From SOKG01 sp964502665 (GTDB lineage Bacteria > Chloroflexota > Dehalococcoidia > SZUA-161): 28,838 nt of DNA. The stretch lies in assembly GCA_964502665.1 (NCBI GenBank), contig CAZCXP010000013.1, positions 1 through 28,838 of the forward strand, read 5' to 3'. The translations under genes were made by a program, and so were the position numbers. Positions 1 through 7,208 of the stretch are shown here, in pieces. The notes beneath the pieces were generated by a model. It made no database searches. It was not told the DNA's origin and saw nothing but the letters and a program-made list of their open reading frames with translations. Positions within the stretch are counted from its first letter, which is position 1. Every line of letters starts with the position of its first letter.

Positions 1-100
1 ACTTCTGATTCCTCTCCTAGGGAAAGCTAATAGACGTTATCAGGGAGGATAGTAGCTTTGTTCCTTTGCAGAGGCGTTTTCTGAGGAGTGTCCTTAGTGT

Positions 101-762
101 TTATGGTGGGCCTGAAGGGACGATACCTGGAACCAACAGCGTTTCCTGCCTTGAGTCGTCTGGGGGCAGAGGTACCGCATAGTTCAAGGTGATGTTCCCG
201 TTGTCCACCTCGATACCATTGATGAACGATCTGAGAAAAAAATGCTGACCAACCCCCTGCGCAGCTCCTGCCTGGTCCCCTCGGTGATAACCACCCCCTT
301 GATGATGGCCGGAAGCTGCGCCTCTACTTATCTAGCATTGTAGAAGATCTGGCTGCCGTTCACCCTGGCCCGGCTGCGGTAGCAGCTTATTCCCTTGTTG
401 AGGTGAGTCTCCGCCCAGCATGGGCTTCCGGCGTCCAGCGTGTACAACAGACCGCGCAGGAGGTACTTGTGGCGCTGGGTGCGCTGCCTGTACTTATCAT
501 GCTCCCTGAGGACTTGCTGCACCTGCGCAAAGATGTCCTCGTCAACCACGGGTTCGTGGCTATCATTCCTCTTCGGGCGCCGATATCTCGCCTTCAGGGC
601 ATCACTGATGTCAAGCCCGATGCGAGCTACAACCGAGCAATTGGAGGGGCAGACTGTCTTGACAAACAATCTGCGAAGGTATATACAGGACGTTATGTTT
701 TGGTGGGACAGTGTCGCGGTACCATAGCTCCCGTTCCCGTTTACGAGTTCCTGGTGGATCAT
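101..762 (-). pseudogene. Decayed large serine recombinase, C-terminal part
   Basis: The minus-strand frame 762 to 328 encodes a segment typical of the region after the catalytic domain of large serine recombinases: DEDIFAQVQQVLREH, then RHKYLLRGLLYTLDAGSPC, then NGSQIFYNAR. It stops at a TAA (328-330). The same frame continues past that stop with VEAQLPAIIKGVVITEG. After a frameshift around 230-245 the tail resumes in another frame as NGIEVDNGNITLNYAVPLPP and ends at a TAA at 101-103. At least one nonsense and one frameshift mutation are therefore visible. The N-terminal resolvase domain with its catalytic serine is missing, since the upstream DNA is now the start of the racemase-like gene. 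The usual paired zinc-ribbon cysteines are also not seen. It is a dead integrase or recombinase remnant at the left edge of the catabolic array. Family assignment is from motif recollection. Confidence 0.65.
659..687 (+). promoter_or_regulatory. Candidate sigma70-type promoter for the array
   Basis: TTGACA (659-664), a 17-bp spacer and TATACA (682-687) fit a housekeeping promoter well (6/6 and 4/6). Transcription would begin near 694, about 85 bases before the ATG at 779. It lies antisense within the recombinase remnant. The first nine bases, TTGACAAAC, recur at the candidate promoter in front of the PAS regulator (3848). Not experimentally supported. Confidence 0.5.
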
Positions 763-778
763 CTAGAAGGAGGGCAGA

Positions 779-1618
779 ATGGGATTGAAGATCTGGATGC
801 AGAATATCATGCATGAAGAAGAGATGGGGGCAGATTCGGAAATAGTCTGGGATGGTCTTGTAAGGTCAGCAAAGAAGGTTGTAAGACCAGATACCGAGGT
901 GATCCTCAGTCACCTGGAAAAAGATCACGGCACCCCTGACTCTCTGAACTGGCCATGGCCGTTGACTTGGCCGTGCCTGCAGATAATGAGGGAAACCGCC
1001 ATCGTCAATGGAATCCTCAAAGCCGAGGAGGAAGGCTTCGATGCGGTGGTGGTCGACTGTGCCCTCGACCCGGGGCTGCACCAGGCTCGGGGCATGTTGA
1101 ACATTCCGGTGACTAGCGCTGGCGAATCCGGTCTCGTACTAGCTCAGTTGCTGGGAAGAAAGCTCGCGGTGGTGGCACCATCCGAAACTGCTGTCGCTGG
1201 GGAGGAGGAAAACCTTCATTTCCTCGGCTTGGAGGACCGGGCTATTAAATACCGGCCCGTCAGGCACTTCGAAATTGTATTTGGTCTCGCTGATGCCTTC
1301 CGGGGTAAGCCTGAAAGGCTAATCGAAGACTTCGAGAAAGTAGCATGGGAACTAATTCGGGATGGTGCAGATGTCATTGTGAACGCCTGTGGCTTGTCGG
1401 GGCCTGCATTTTCGCTGAACGGCTATGTGGAGGTGCCAGGGGCTAATGTTCCCGTTGTCGATAGTACCACCGCCGCACTGAAGCTGGCTGAACTCCTCGC
1501 CGACCTTCAGAACAGCCTCGGACTCAGGAAGACAAACCTCCCCACTAGCTTGTATCGGACACCCCCAAAAGACGTCTTGGATGAGGCACGCAGGAGGTTC
1601 GCGAAGTATTTGGCGTAA
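779..1618 (+). CDS. Asp/Glu/hydantoin racemase family protein
   Basis: A 279-residue protein of the cofactor-independent racemase/isomerase superfamily, which uses a pair of cysteines as acid/base. Both halves of the signature are visible: DCALDPGLHQAR with Cys94 and VNACGLSGPAF with Cys204. The sequence DPGLHQAR resembles the DPGL-AR stretch of hydantoin racemases more than glutamate racemases. Members also include Asp racemase, maleate isomerase and arylmalonate decarboxylase, so the substrate is open. The ATG at 779 follows AGAAGGAGG with good spacing. It is the first gene of the array, 108 bases ahead of the SDR gene. The HyuA/HyuB-type proteins at the far end might suggest hydantoin metabolism, but those look like ketone carboxylase subunits. 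Family call is firm; function is unknown. Confidence 0.8.
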   Translation: MGLKIWMQNIMHEEEMGADSEIVWDGLVRSAKKVVRPDTEVILSHLEKDHGTPDSLNWPWPLTWPCLQIMRETAIVNGILKAEEEGFDAVVVDCALDPGLHQARGMLNIPVTSAGESGLVLAQLLGRKLAVVAPSETAVAGEEENLHFLGLEDRAIKYRPVRHFEIVFGLADAFRGKPERLIEDFEKVAWELIRDGADVIVNACGLSGPAFSLNGYVEVPGANVPVVDSTTAALKLAELLADLQNSLGLRKTNLPTSLYRTPPKDVLDEARRRFAKYLA

Positions 1619-1726
1619 AGTCACTGCACCAGGCACCTCAGATGCAAGACATGCTGGCAAGGTCATATCCCCAGGCTTGTCGGGGCATCACAGTTAATAC
1701 CAATTAATCAGGAAGGAGATTGAAAC

Positions 1727-2533
1727 ATGCCACCTCAGACCATTGCACAACTATTTGACCTGACTGGAAAGGGCGCAATAGTCACCGGAGCTGCTATGGG
1801 CCTTGGCCAAGCCATTGCCTTGCGACTAGCGGAAGCGGGCGCTGGCGTGATGATCACTGACATCGACCAAGAGGGCGCAAGCCAGACCGTGGAGCAGATC
1901 AGAAGTAGCGGCGGCAAAGCCGAGTCTATTCATGCTGATGTGGCCAGCGTCGCCGATGCTGAGAGGGCAGTTCAAGCCACTGTGGAGGCCTTCGGCCGTC
2001 TTGACATACTGGTCAACAACGCCGGAGTCTTTAGCTTCTCGCCGCCTCTTCAGATGAGCGAGGAGACGTGGGACAAAACGCTTAACATCAACCTTAAGGG
2101 CATGTTCTTCCATGCTCAAGCTGCTGCTCGGGAGATGATCAAAGCTGGGCGCGGGGGGAAGATCATCAATATGGCCTCGATGGATGGCCTGCATCCCACC
2201 AGGTTGGAGCTGGTACACTACAATGCCTCCAAGGGTGGGGTGATCATGCTTACCAAGGCGCTGGCTCTGGAACTAGCCCCTTATTGCATCCTGGTCAATG
2301 CCATCGCACCGGGGCCCTGCAACACGCCTGGTTCAGCGGCAATGGCGCAGTCCCTCGAGGCGCGCGGTGAACTCCTCGAGCAGCTCACGGAGAGCTTCAT
2401 GGCACGCTTGCCCCTAGGTCGCCTGGGCGAACCTGACGAGGTTGCCACGGTGGCGCTCTTTTTGGCAAGCGCGGCGGCAGGCTATATGACCGGCAGCTTA
2501 GTGCTTGTGGATGGCGGATATTTGTTATCCTAG
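1727..2533 (+). CDS. Short-chain dehydrogenase/reductase (SDR)
   Basis: A 268-residue classical SDR with a single NAD(P)-binding Rossmann fold. TGAAMGLG (residues 20-27) is the TGxxxGxG cofactor loop. Asp45 at the end of the second strand suggests NAD(H) preference. NNAG is at 97-100, the catalytic Ser is in NMASMDG (151), and Tyr165 and Lys169 are in YNASK. The C-terminal GYMTGSLVLVDGGY is typical of the family. The start is fixed by GGAAGGAG ten bases before the ATG. It probably oxidises a secondary alcohol or reduces a ketone or 3-oxoacyl compound. Beside a zinc alcohol dehydrogenase, and far upstream of a ketone carboxylase, a sec-alcohol to ketone step is plausible but not shown. Confidence 0.9.
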   Translation: MPPQTIAQLFDLTGKGAIVTGAAMGLGQAIALRLAEAGAGVMITDIDQEGASQTVEQIRSSGGKAESIHADVASVADAERAVQATVEAFGRLDILVNNAGVFSFSPPLQMSEETWDKTLNINLKGMFFHAQAAAREMIKAGRGGKIINMASMDGLHPTRLELVHYNASKGGVIMLTKALALELAPYCILVNAIAPGPCNTPGSAAMAQSLEARGELLEQLTESFMARLPLGRLGEPDEVATVALFLASAAAGYMTGSLVLVDGGYLLS

Positions 2534-2604
2534 GTCACGCTTGCTGGAACAAGTATGGCCTTTGTGAGCGCACAAGAATCAGAGGCGAGGTGACAGCTCT
2601 GTTC

Positions 2605-2624
2605 AGGCGCTGTAGCGCCTTTTC
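2605..2624 (+). terminator. Weak intrinsic terminator or attenuating hairpin
   Basis: AGGCGC, loop TGTA, then GCGCCT, followed directly by TTTTC on reading through the final base of the stem. The perfect 6-bp GC-rich stem with a very short T run lies 72 bases after the SDR stop and 48 bases before the alcohol dehydrogenase. It could partly uncouple the two genes. Confidence 0.4.
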
Positions 2625-2671
2625 GTTGAATCCAGTCACTGGTTGAGAGCAAAAGAAAGGGGGGTATTTTC

Positions 2672-3781
2672 ATGCCTGACAAGGGTAGAGCAGCGGTCTA
2701 TAGAGGCCTGGGCTATCCCATGGAGATGAGGGAGTACCCAGTGCCCGAACCCGAGCCAGGGGCCATCTTGATCAAGGTGAGAAGGGCAAACATATGTGGC
2801 TCGGACATTCACATATGGCGGGGGGATATTGACATCGCTGCTATGGGGGCACCATTACCGATAATCCTGGGGCACGAGATGACGGGCACCGTAGCCAAAG
2901 TGGGGGAGCGTGTTCTCACCGACTCGGCAGGCGAGCCGCTGGGGGTAGGGGACCGGGTGGTCCACCGCATCTTCTATTCCTGCGGAAATTGCCGTGCATG
3001 CTTGAGGGGGCAAGACGTCGCTTGCCCTGTGGCTCCCCTCGCGGTGTACAGCCCCTGTGAGCAACCGCCGCACTTTCTGGGGGCCTACGCCGAATACTAT
3101 TATCTTCGCCCTGGTCAAACTGTTCTTAAGGTACCTGACGGCCTCACGGACGATATGGTAGCCCCTGTCAACTGCGCCCTCTCTCAGGTTATCTATGGCC
3201 TGGAGAGAGTGGGGTTTGGTTTCGGGGAGACTATCGCCATCCAGGGAGCAGGGGGCCTAGGCATTTACGCTACCGCCGTGGCCAAGGAGATGGGGGCGGA
3301 GACGGTCATCGTCATCGATGGCCTTGAGGAGCGCCTGGAGCTGGCCAAAGCTTTCGGCGCCGATGAGCTGATCGATATGCGGCAGTTCAAGACCCCGGAG
3401 GAACGGGTCCTAAGGGTGAGGAAACTCACTGGCGGCTGGGGAGCGGATGTCGTCGCTGAGCTTGTGGGCTACCCCCATGTAGTGCCCGAGGGCATAGGGA
3501 TGTTAGGCAATGGTGGGCGCTACTTGGCTATGGGCACTATCAGCATAGGTATGACCTATGAAGCTGACCCTTCCATCCTCGTTATGGGGAACAAGAGCAT
3601 CGTGGGCGTCATGCTCTATGATGCCGGCACATTGAGGAAAGCCCTTGATTTCCTGAGCCGGGCCAAGGATAAGTACCCCTTCGATAGGATCCTCTCTCGT
3701 CCCTACGCCCTGGACGAGATCAACGAAGCCTTTGAGGAGCAAGAAAAGGGACTGGTTACCAGGGCCACCATTGTTCCCTGA
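2672..3781 (+). CDS. Zinc-dependent medium-chain alcohol dehydrogenase
   Basis: A 369-residue MDR-superfamily dehydrogenase. Catalytic zinc ligands are Cys42 (NICGSD) and His68-Glu69 (GHE). Structural zinc ligands are Cys104, 107, 110 and 118 (CGNCRAC and the next Cys). The Rossmann loop is GAGGLG at 192-197, with Asp216 (VIVIDG) pointing to NAD rather than NADP. All zinc ligands are present, so the enzyme should be active. The ATG at 2672 follows AAAGGGGGG. The gene is followed without a gap by a terminator, so racemase, SDR and this gene may form a three-gene unit. Substrate is probably an alcohol or polyol; with the SDR it could feed ketone to the carboxylase encoded downstream, which is inference. 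Confidence 0.9.
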   Translation: MPDKGRAAVYRGLGYPMEMREYPVPEPEPGAILIKVRRANICGSDIHIWRGDIDIAAMGAPLPIILGHEMTGTVAKVGERVLTDSAGEPLGVGDRVVHRIFYSCGNCRACLRGQDVACPVAPLAVYSPCEQPPHFLGAYAEYYYLRPGQTVLKVPDGLTDDMVAPVNCALSQVIYGLERVGFGFGETIAIQGAGGLGIYATAVAKEMGAETVIVIDGLEERLELAKAFGADELIDMRQFKTPEERVLRVRKLTGGWGADVVAELVGYPHVVPEGIGMLGNGGRYLAMGTISIGMTYEADPSILVMGNKSIVGVMLYDAGTLRKALDFLSRAKDKYPFDRILSRPYALDEINEAFEEQEKGLVTRATIVP

Positions 3782-3809
3782 GCCCGTAAGGGTACGGCCT
3801 CTTCTTTTT
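3780..3809 (+). terminator. Intrinsic terminator after the alcohol dehydrogenase
   Basis: The stem is GAG-C-CCGTA, loop AGGG, TACGG-C-CTC, with one internal C-C mismatch, followed by TTCTTTTT. The left arm overlaps the stop codon of the dehydrogenase gene (3779-3781). This is a convincing transcription end for the first three genes. Confidence 0.7.
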
Positions 3810-3847
3810 ACACACAAAAAGATGCATTACCTCTCGTGCAAGGAGCC

Positions 3848-3876
3848 TTGACAAACGCTGTGAGTTCTGGTAGCTT
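3848..3876 (+). promoter_or_regulatory. Candidate promoter for the PAS regulator
   Basis: TTGACA (3848-3853), a 17-bp spacer and TAGCTT (3871-3876; 3/6 to the -10 consensus). Transcription would start about 25 bases before the ATG at 3907. The match TTGACAAAC is shared with the promoter candidate at 659. The -10 match is weak, so this is tentative. Confidence 0.4.
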
Positions 3877-3906
3877 ACGTAGCACCTTGTAGCCCAAAGT
3901 AGTCCT

Positions 3907-4554
3907 ATGTACTCTTCCAGATTGAATGCCGAGTTCCTCCTTGGTTTCCTTGAGAGCTATCCCGCCGCTGTCTGCGTGTTTGAGTTGGATGGCACGTTTA
4001 TATTCATCAATGAACGGGCTTGCGACCTCCTCCAGAAATCGAGGACAGAGCTTATGGGCAAGCACGTTCAGGATATCGTGGCCGACCCAGCGGTAGTGGA
4101 CGGGTTCATTGCCCGAATCATGCTGAAGAGGTACGTCGATGGTGAGGTGAGAGTCACACTGAGCGACAGCAATACCATCGGTATTCGCCTCACCGGTGTG
4201 CTTGTCAAGGACAGCACAGGCAAACCACTGGGGATCGTGGGGATGGCGCGGGGGACTAACGATACTGCGTCGAGGCAAACTGACGAGATAGCGTCAGCCG
4301 TGCAACGCGTACTAAGTCAATTACCCGATGCCAACATGCTCACTGTCGCAGAGGTCGCCAGTGAGTTGAGGGTGAGCAAAGAGACCGTACGCCGATGGGT
4401 CAGGAATCGGCAATTATCTTGCATCAAGCTACCCCGTGGCATTCGGATACCAAGCGAGGTCATCAAGGATTTAATACGCACACATCTTCAGATGGAAGGC
4501 CGAACTGGCAACAGCACAGCCGGTGGAGGTGGATTGCGAGAAGATAACGGATGA
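3907..4554 (+). CDS. PAS-domain regulator with excisionase/MerR-type HTH
   Basis: A 215-residue soluble protein. Residues about 8-118 form a PAS domain (FELDGTFIFINERACDLLQK, later GKPLGIVGMARG). Residues 144-190 form a helix-turn-helix of the excisionase (MerR-like) type: MLTVAEVASELRVSKETVRRW followed by the wing RGIRIPSEVIKDLI. No AAA+ domain, kinase or receiver is present, so it is a one-component sensor in which PAS would bind the ligand or cofactor. The ATG at 3907 has no clear Shine-Dalgarno, and an in-frame stop lies at 3880-3882, so no longer upstream start is available. It sits between two transcription units with a terminator before it, and is the obvious candidate regulator of the array. 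The Gly-rich tail (AGGGG) looks disordered. Confidence 0.8.
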   Translation: MYSSRLNAEFLLGFLESYPAAVCVFELDGTFIFINERACDLLQKSRTELMGKHVQDIVADPAVVDGFIARIMLKRYVDGEVRVTLSDSNTIGIRLTGVLVKDSTGKPLGIVGMARGTNDTASRQTDEIASAVQRVLSQLPDANMLTVAEVASELRVSKETVRRWVRNRQLSCIKLPRGIRIPSEVIKDLIRTHLQMEGRTGNSTAGGGGLREDNG

Positions 4555-4558
4555 GATA

Positions 4559-4586
4559 ATCCTTCACGCCTTCAAAAAGGCAGGAT
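4559..4586 (+). other. Hairpin after the regulator gene
   Basis: ATCCT-(TCAC bulge)-GCCTT, loop CAAA, AAGGC-AGGAT: two perfect 5-bp arms with a four-base bulge, five bases after the regulator stop. No T run follows, so it is at best a weak terminator or a stability element. Confidence 0.3.
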
Positions 4587-4673
4587 AGAGGGCAAAGCAT
4601 TCAGCTATAGGTGTAGTGATAAGCGGCATTCTTTAAAAAGCTTGCAAAGACATTTGTGCTTTATGGGTCGCAA

Positions 4674-4714
4674 ACGACTGACAGGAATTTGGCAGCCGGG
4701 CTAGCATTAGTCGT
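4674..4714. promoter_or_regulatory. Inverted repeat in the intergenic region before the 19-gene run
   Basis: ACGACT (4674-4679) and AGTCGT (4709-4714) are inverted copies about 35 bp apart. Between and around them lie a CTGACA (4678-4683) and a TAGCAT (4702-4707) 18 bp apart, a poor sigma70-like pair. The whole gap 4555-4770 carries no gene. An operator for the neighbouring PAS regulator is conceivable, but the arms are short. Confidence 0.2.
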
Positions 4715-4770
4715 CTCATTTAAGCAGGGGCGGATTGCCGCCCAAAGAAACCTGATAGGGGGAATCGACG

Positions 4771-5970
4771 ATGTCTAAGCCACTGGAAGGCATCAGGGTG
4801 CTGGACTGGACAGCGTGGCAGCAGGGACCGATCGCTACCGCATTGCTGGCAGACATGGGGGCTGAGGTAATAAAGATAGAGCCACCCGAAGGAGAACCCG
4901 GTCGCGGAATGTTGAGGATGTACGGACGGGATTTGCCACTAAATTTCTACTATCAGAACCAGAATCGGGGCAAGAAGGGGATCGTGCTGAACCTGACGGT
5001 GGGTAAGGGACAGGACGTTCTCTATAAGCTGGTGGAGAAATCGGACGTGTTCGTGACCAACTATCGCGAGAGTGTGGCCAAGCGTTTGCAGGTAGATTAT
5101 GAAACGTTGCAGAGATACAACCCCAGGCTTATCTATGCCTATAGCTCAGGCTACGGGCCTGAGGGCCCAGATGCCGACAAGATGGCTGCTGACTTCGCCG
5201 GGCAGGCAAGGGGGGGCATATGGAGCATTACTCAATCGGAAGACCTGAAGCCGACGCCTATCGGAGCTGGCTTCGCTGACGAAGTTGGTGGCGTGATGAC
5301 AGCCTATGGCATATTGCTGGCCATTATCGCCCGGGAACGATTTGGAATTGGCCAAAGGGTAGATGCTTCCCTGCTGGGAGGTCAGATTGAAATGGGACGT
5401 CTTCTCTTGCACGCGTATCTGGCAATGGGCGTGCTTCCCCCGGGGTCACTGGTAAAAGGCGCCAGGAATCCGCTCTATTACATTTACCAAGACAGCGAGG
5501 GCAAATGGTTCGCCATCGCCGCCCTACAAGCGGACAGATTCTGGCCTCAATTCTGCAAGGTATTTGGCATAGAGGAGATGGAGAGGGACCCCAGGTTCGA
5601 AAACCAGATAGTGAGGGGGGATCACTTCGATGAAATCATACCCAGGCTAAAAGAGATCATACGTACCAAACCAAGGGAGGAATGGCTTAAGCTCCTCGAT
5701 GAGGAAGGAGTACCTGCTGCGCCCGTGAACGACTATTCTGATATAGTCAAGGATCCACAGGTGATAGCCAACGAGTACATCGTGGAGATCGACGATCCCA
5801 TCCACGGGAAGCTTACGCTGCCAGGGATACCAGTGAAGCTGAGCGAGACACCAGGGAAGGTGGAGAGGCTCGGCCCTGAGCTGGGTCAGCATACAGAAGA
5901 GGTGCTAATGGAGCTCTGTGGCTATACCTGGGATGACCTGGCCAAATTGAGGGAGGAGGGGGTCTATTGA
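4771..5970 (+). CDS. Family III (CaiB/BaiF) CoA-transferase, copy 1
   Basis: A 399-residue family III CoA-transferase, the interlocked-dimer class that includes formyl-CoA, carnitine, 2-hydroxyisocaproate (HadA) and phenyllactate (FldA) CoA-transferases. The N-terminus LEGIRVLDWT and ADMGAEVIKIEPPEGE are diagnostic. The catalytic Asp that forms the acyl anhydride is Asp170 (GFADEVGG), aligned ten residues before the GILLAI helix as in formyl-CoA transferase. The ATG at 4771 follows AGGGGG. It lies 66 bases before the two dehydratase subunits, the same association as hadA-hadBC and fldA-fldBC. The most likely role is therefore moving CoA onto a 2-hydroxyacid (or other acid) that the next enzyme dehydrates. 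Substrate unproven. Confidence 0.9.
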   Translation: MSKPLEGIRVLDWTAWQQGPIATALLADMGAEVIKIEPPEGEPGRGMLRMYGRDLPLNFYYQNQNRGKKGIVLNLTVGKGQDVLYKLVEKSDVFVTNYRESVAKRLQVDYETLQRYNPRLIYAYSSGYGPEGPDADKMAADFAGQARGGIWSITQSEDLKPTPIGAGFADEVGGVMTAYGILLAIIARERFGIGQRVDASLLGGQIEMGRLLLHAYLAMGVLPPGSLVKGARNPLYYIYQDSEGKWFAIAALQADRFWPQFCKVFGIEEMERDPRFENQIVRGDHFDEIIPRLKEIIRTKPREEWLKLLDEEGVPAAPVNDYSDIVKDPQVIANEYIVEIDDPIHGKLTLPGIPVKLSETPGKVERLGPELGQHTEEVLMELCGYTWDDLAKLREEGVY

Positions 5971-6036
5971 AGTCGAAACCCTAGAGGCTGGGCCGAACCT
6001 GGCCCGATTTGCCCTTGATTTGCAGAGGAGGGTCAA

Positions 6037-7197
6037 ATGGCGAAAGCGCAGGTCGAACAGCGAGGTTTGTCAGCAGCGAAACAGGTATATCAAGACCGGA
6101 GCCAGAGAGCCAGGCAGTTGAGAGATGAGGGCAAGAAGATAATCGGGTATTTCTGCGCTTACCCGCCAGTGGAGATGCTGACCGCTGCCAATCTTGTCCC
6201 TTATCGAATTATGGGCAACCCCAGACAAGCGGTGGCACGTGCCGATGAATATCTCGAGAGCATCGTGTGCTCCTTCGTTCGCAGTTGCTTCGACGTCGCC
6301 CTCCTGGGCGGCTACGATTTCCTCGATGGCTTTGTGGCGAGCCACGCCTGCGACAACATAGGCAAGATATATACCATCTGGCGGTATAATTTCAAACCGC
6401 AGTTTTCCTATTTCGTCAACGTGCCTAATACCACCTCCACAGCCTCTCTGAAATTCTTCAGGGCTGAGCTTGGCACATTCCAAAGACACCTTGAGAAATT
6501 CACAGGTGGCCAGATCACTGAGCAGCGCTTGTTTGAAGCTATCAACCTGCACAATGAGAATAGGGCCCTGATGAGAGAAATCTATGCGCTGAGGAAACCC
6601 GACCCACCCCTGCTTTCAGCAGTCGAGATGAACAAGATACTGGTTGCCTCGCAGAGCATACCGGTGGAGGAATCGAACCAGCTCCTGCGTGACGTCATCC
6701 AGGACCTCAAGAAACGCCACGATGGCCCGGCGCGGAAACCAGCGAGGCTCATGGTAGTCGGCTCTGAGATCGATGACTCTCCCCTTTTCCAGATCATCGA
6801 AGACAGCGAGGCCAACGTAGTTATAGATGATGCCTGCATCGGCACAAGGGTCTACTGGCATGATGTGGAGACCGAAGGCAACCCGTTGGATAACCTGGCC
6901 ACGCGTTACCTGGATAGAGTGATGTGCCCTCGGACTGCCAGGGAGCGGACGGGAAGCAGGGAGGAGGATTTGGATATCAGGTTCGGGCATATCCTGGGCC
7001 TGGCCCGAGAGTTCGGTGTGAACGGCGTTATCCTCTATATATTAAGGTACTGCGACAACTTCGGATTCGATGTCCCCGATTTGAGGGACTATCTGGAGAA
7101 GGCCGGCCTGCCGGTGCTTTTTGTCGAAGATGAATACCTGATAAGCAGCGCCAGGCTCAAAACACGGATTGAAGCATTCATAGAGATGATCAGCTAA
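6037..7197 (+). CDS. 2-hydroxyacyl-CoA dehydratase family subunit (HgdB/BcrC-like, 386 aa)
   Basis: Belongs to the family shared by 2-hydroxyacyl-CoA dehydratases (HgdAB, HadBC, FldBC) and ATP-dependent benzoyl-CoA reductase (BcrBC). These bind a [4Fe-4S] cluster per subunit and do one-electron chemistry. Family hallmarks: FCAYPPVEMLTAANLVPYR near residue 40, Cys78 in SIVCSFVRS, Cys105 in SHACDNIGK and Cys339 in ILRYCDNFG, which together supply three probable cluster ligands. The C-terminus LPVLFVEDEYLIS is also standard. The start has AGAGGAGGG before the ATG. The larger partner follows after 11 bases. Its dedicated ATPase activator is not encoded here. Dehydratase versus aryl-CoA reductase cannot be settled by eye. 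Confidence 0.9.
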   Translation: MAKAQVEQRGLSAAKQVYQDRSQRARQLRDEGKKIIGYFCAYPPVEMLTAANLVPYRIMGNPRQAVARADEYLESIVCSFVRSCFDVALLGGYDFLDGFVASHACDNIGKIYTIWRYNFKPQFSYFVNVPNTTSTASLKFFRAELGTFQRHLEKFTGGQITEQRLFEAINLHNENRALMREIYALRKPDPPLLSAVEMNKILVASQSIPVEESNQLLRDVIQDLKKRHDGPARKPARLMVVGSEIDDSPLFQIIEDSEANVVIDDACIGTRVYWHDVETEGNPLDNLATRYLDRVMCPRTARERTGSREEDLDIRFGHILGLAREFGVNGVILYILRYCDNFGFDVPDLRDYLEKAGLPVLFVEDEYLISSARLKTRIEAFIEMIS

Positions 7198-7208
7198 AGG
7201 GGGCAAGG

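Noticed and set aside
1..100. Coding or regulatory content in the first 100 bases
   Set aside because: No supported frame, repeat or promoter was found; it lies beyond the stop of the recombinase remnant.
403..816. A 137-codon + strand frame over the recombinase remnant
   Set aside because: It lacks a good ribosome site, overlaps the racemase start, and reads as noise antisense to the clear recombinase motifs.
4691..4706. Sigma54-like element GGCAGCCGGGCTAGC with GG and GC in front of the 19-gene run
   Set aside because: The distance from the GG to the GC is 13 instead of the required 12 bases, and no AAA+ sigma54 activator is encoded here.
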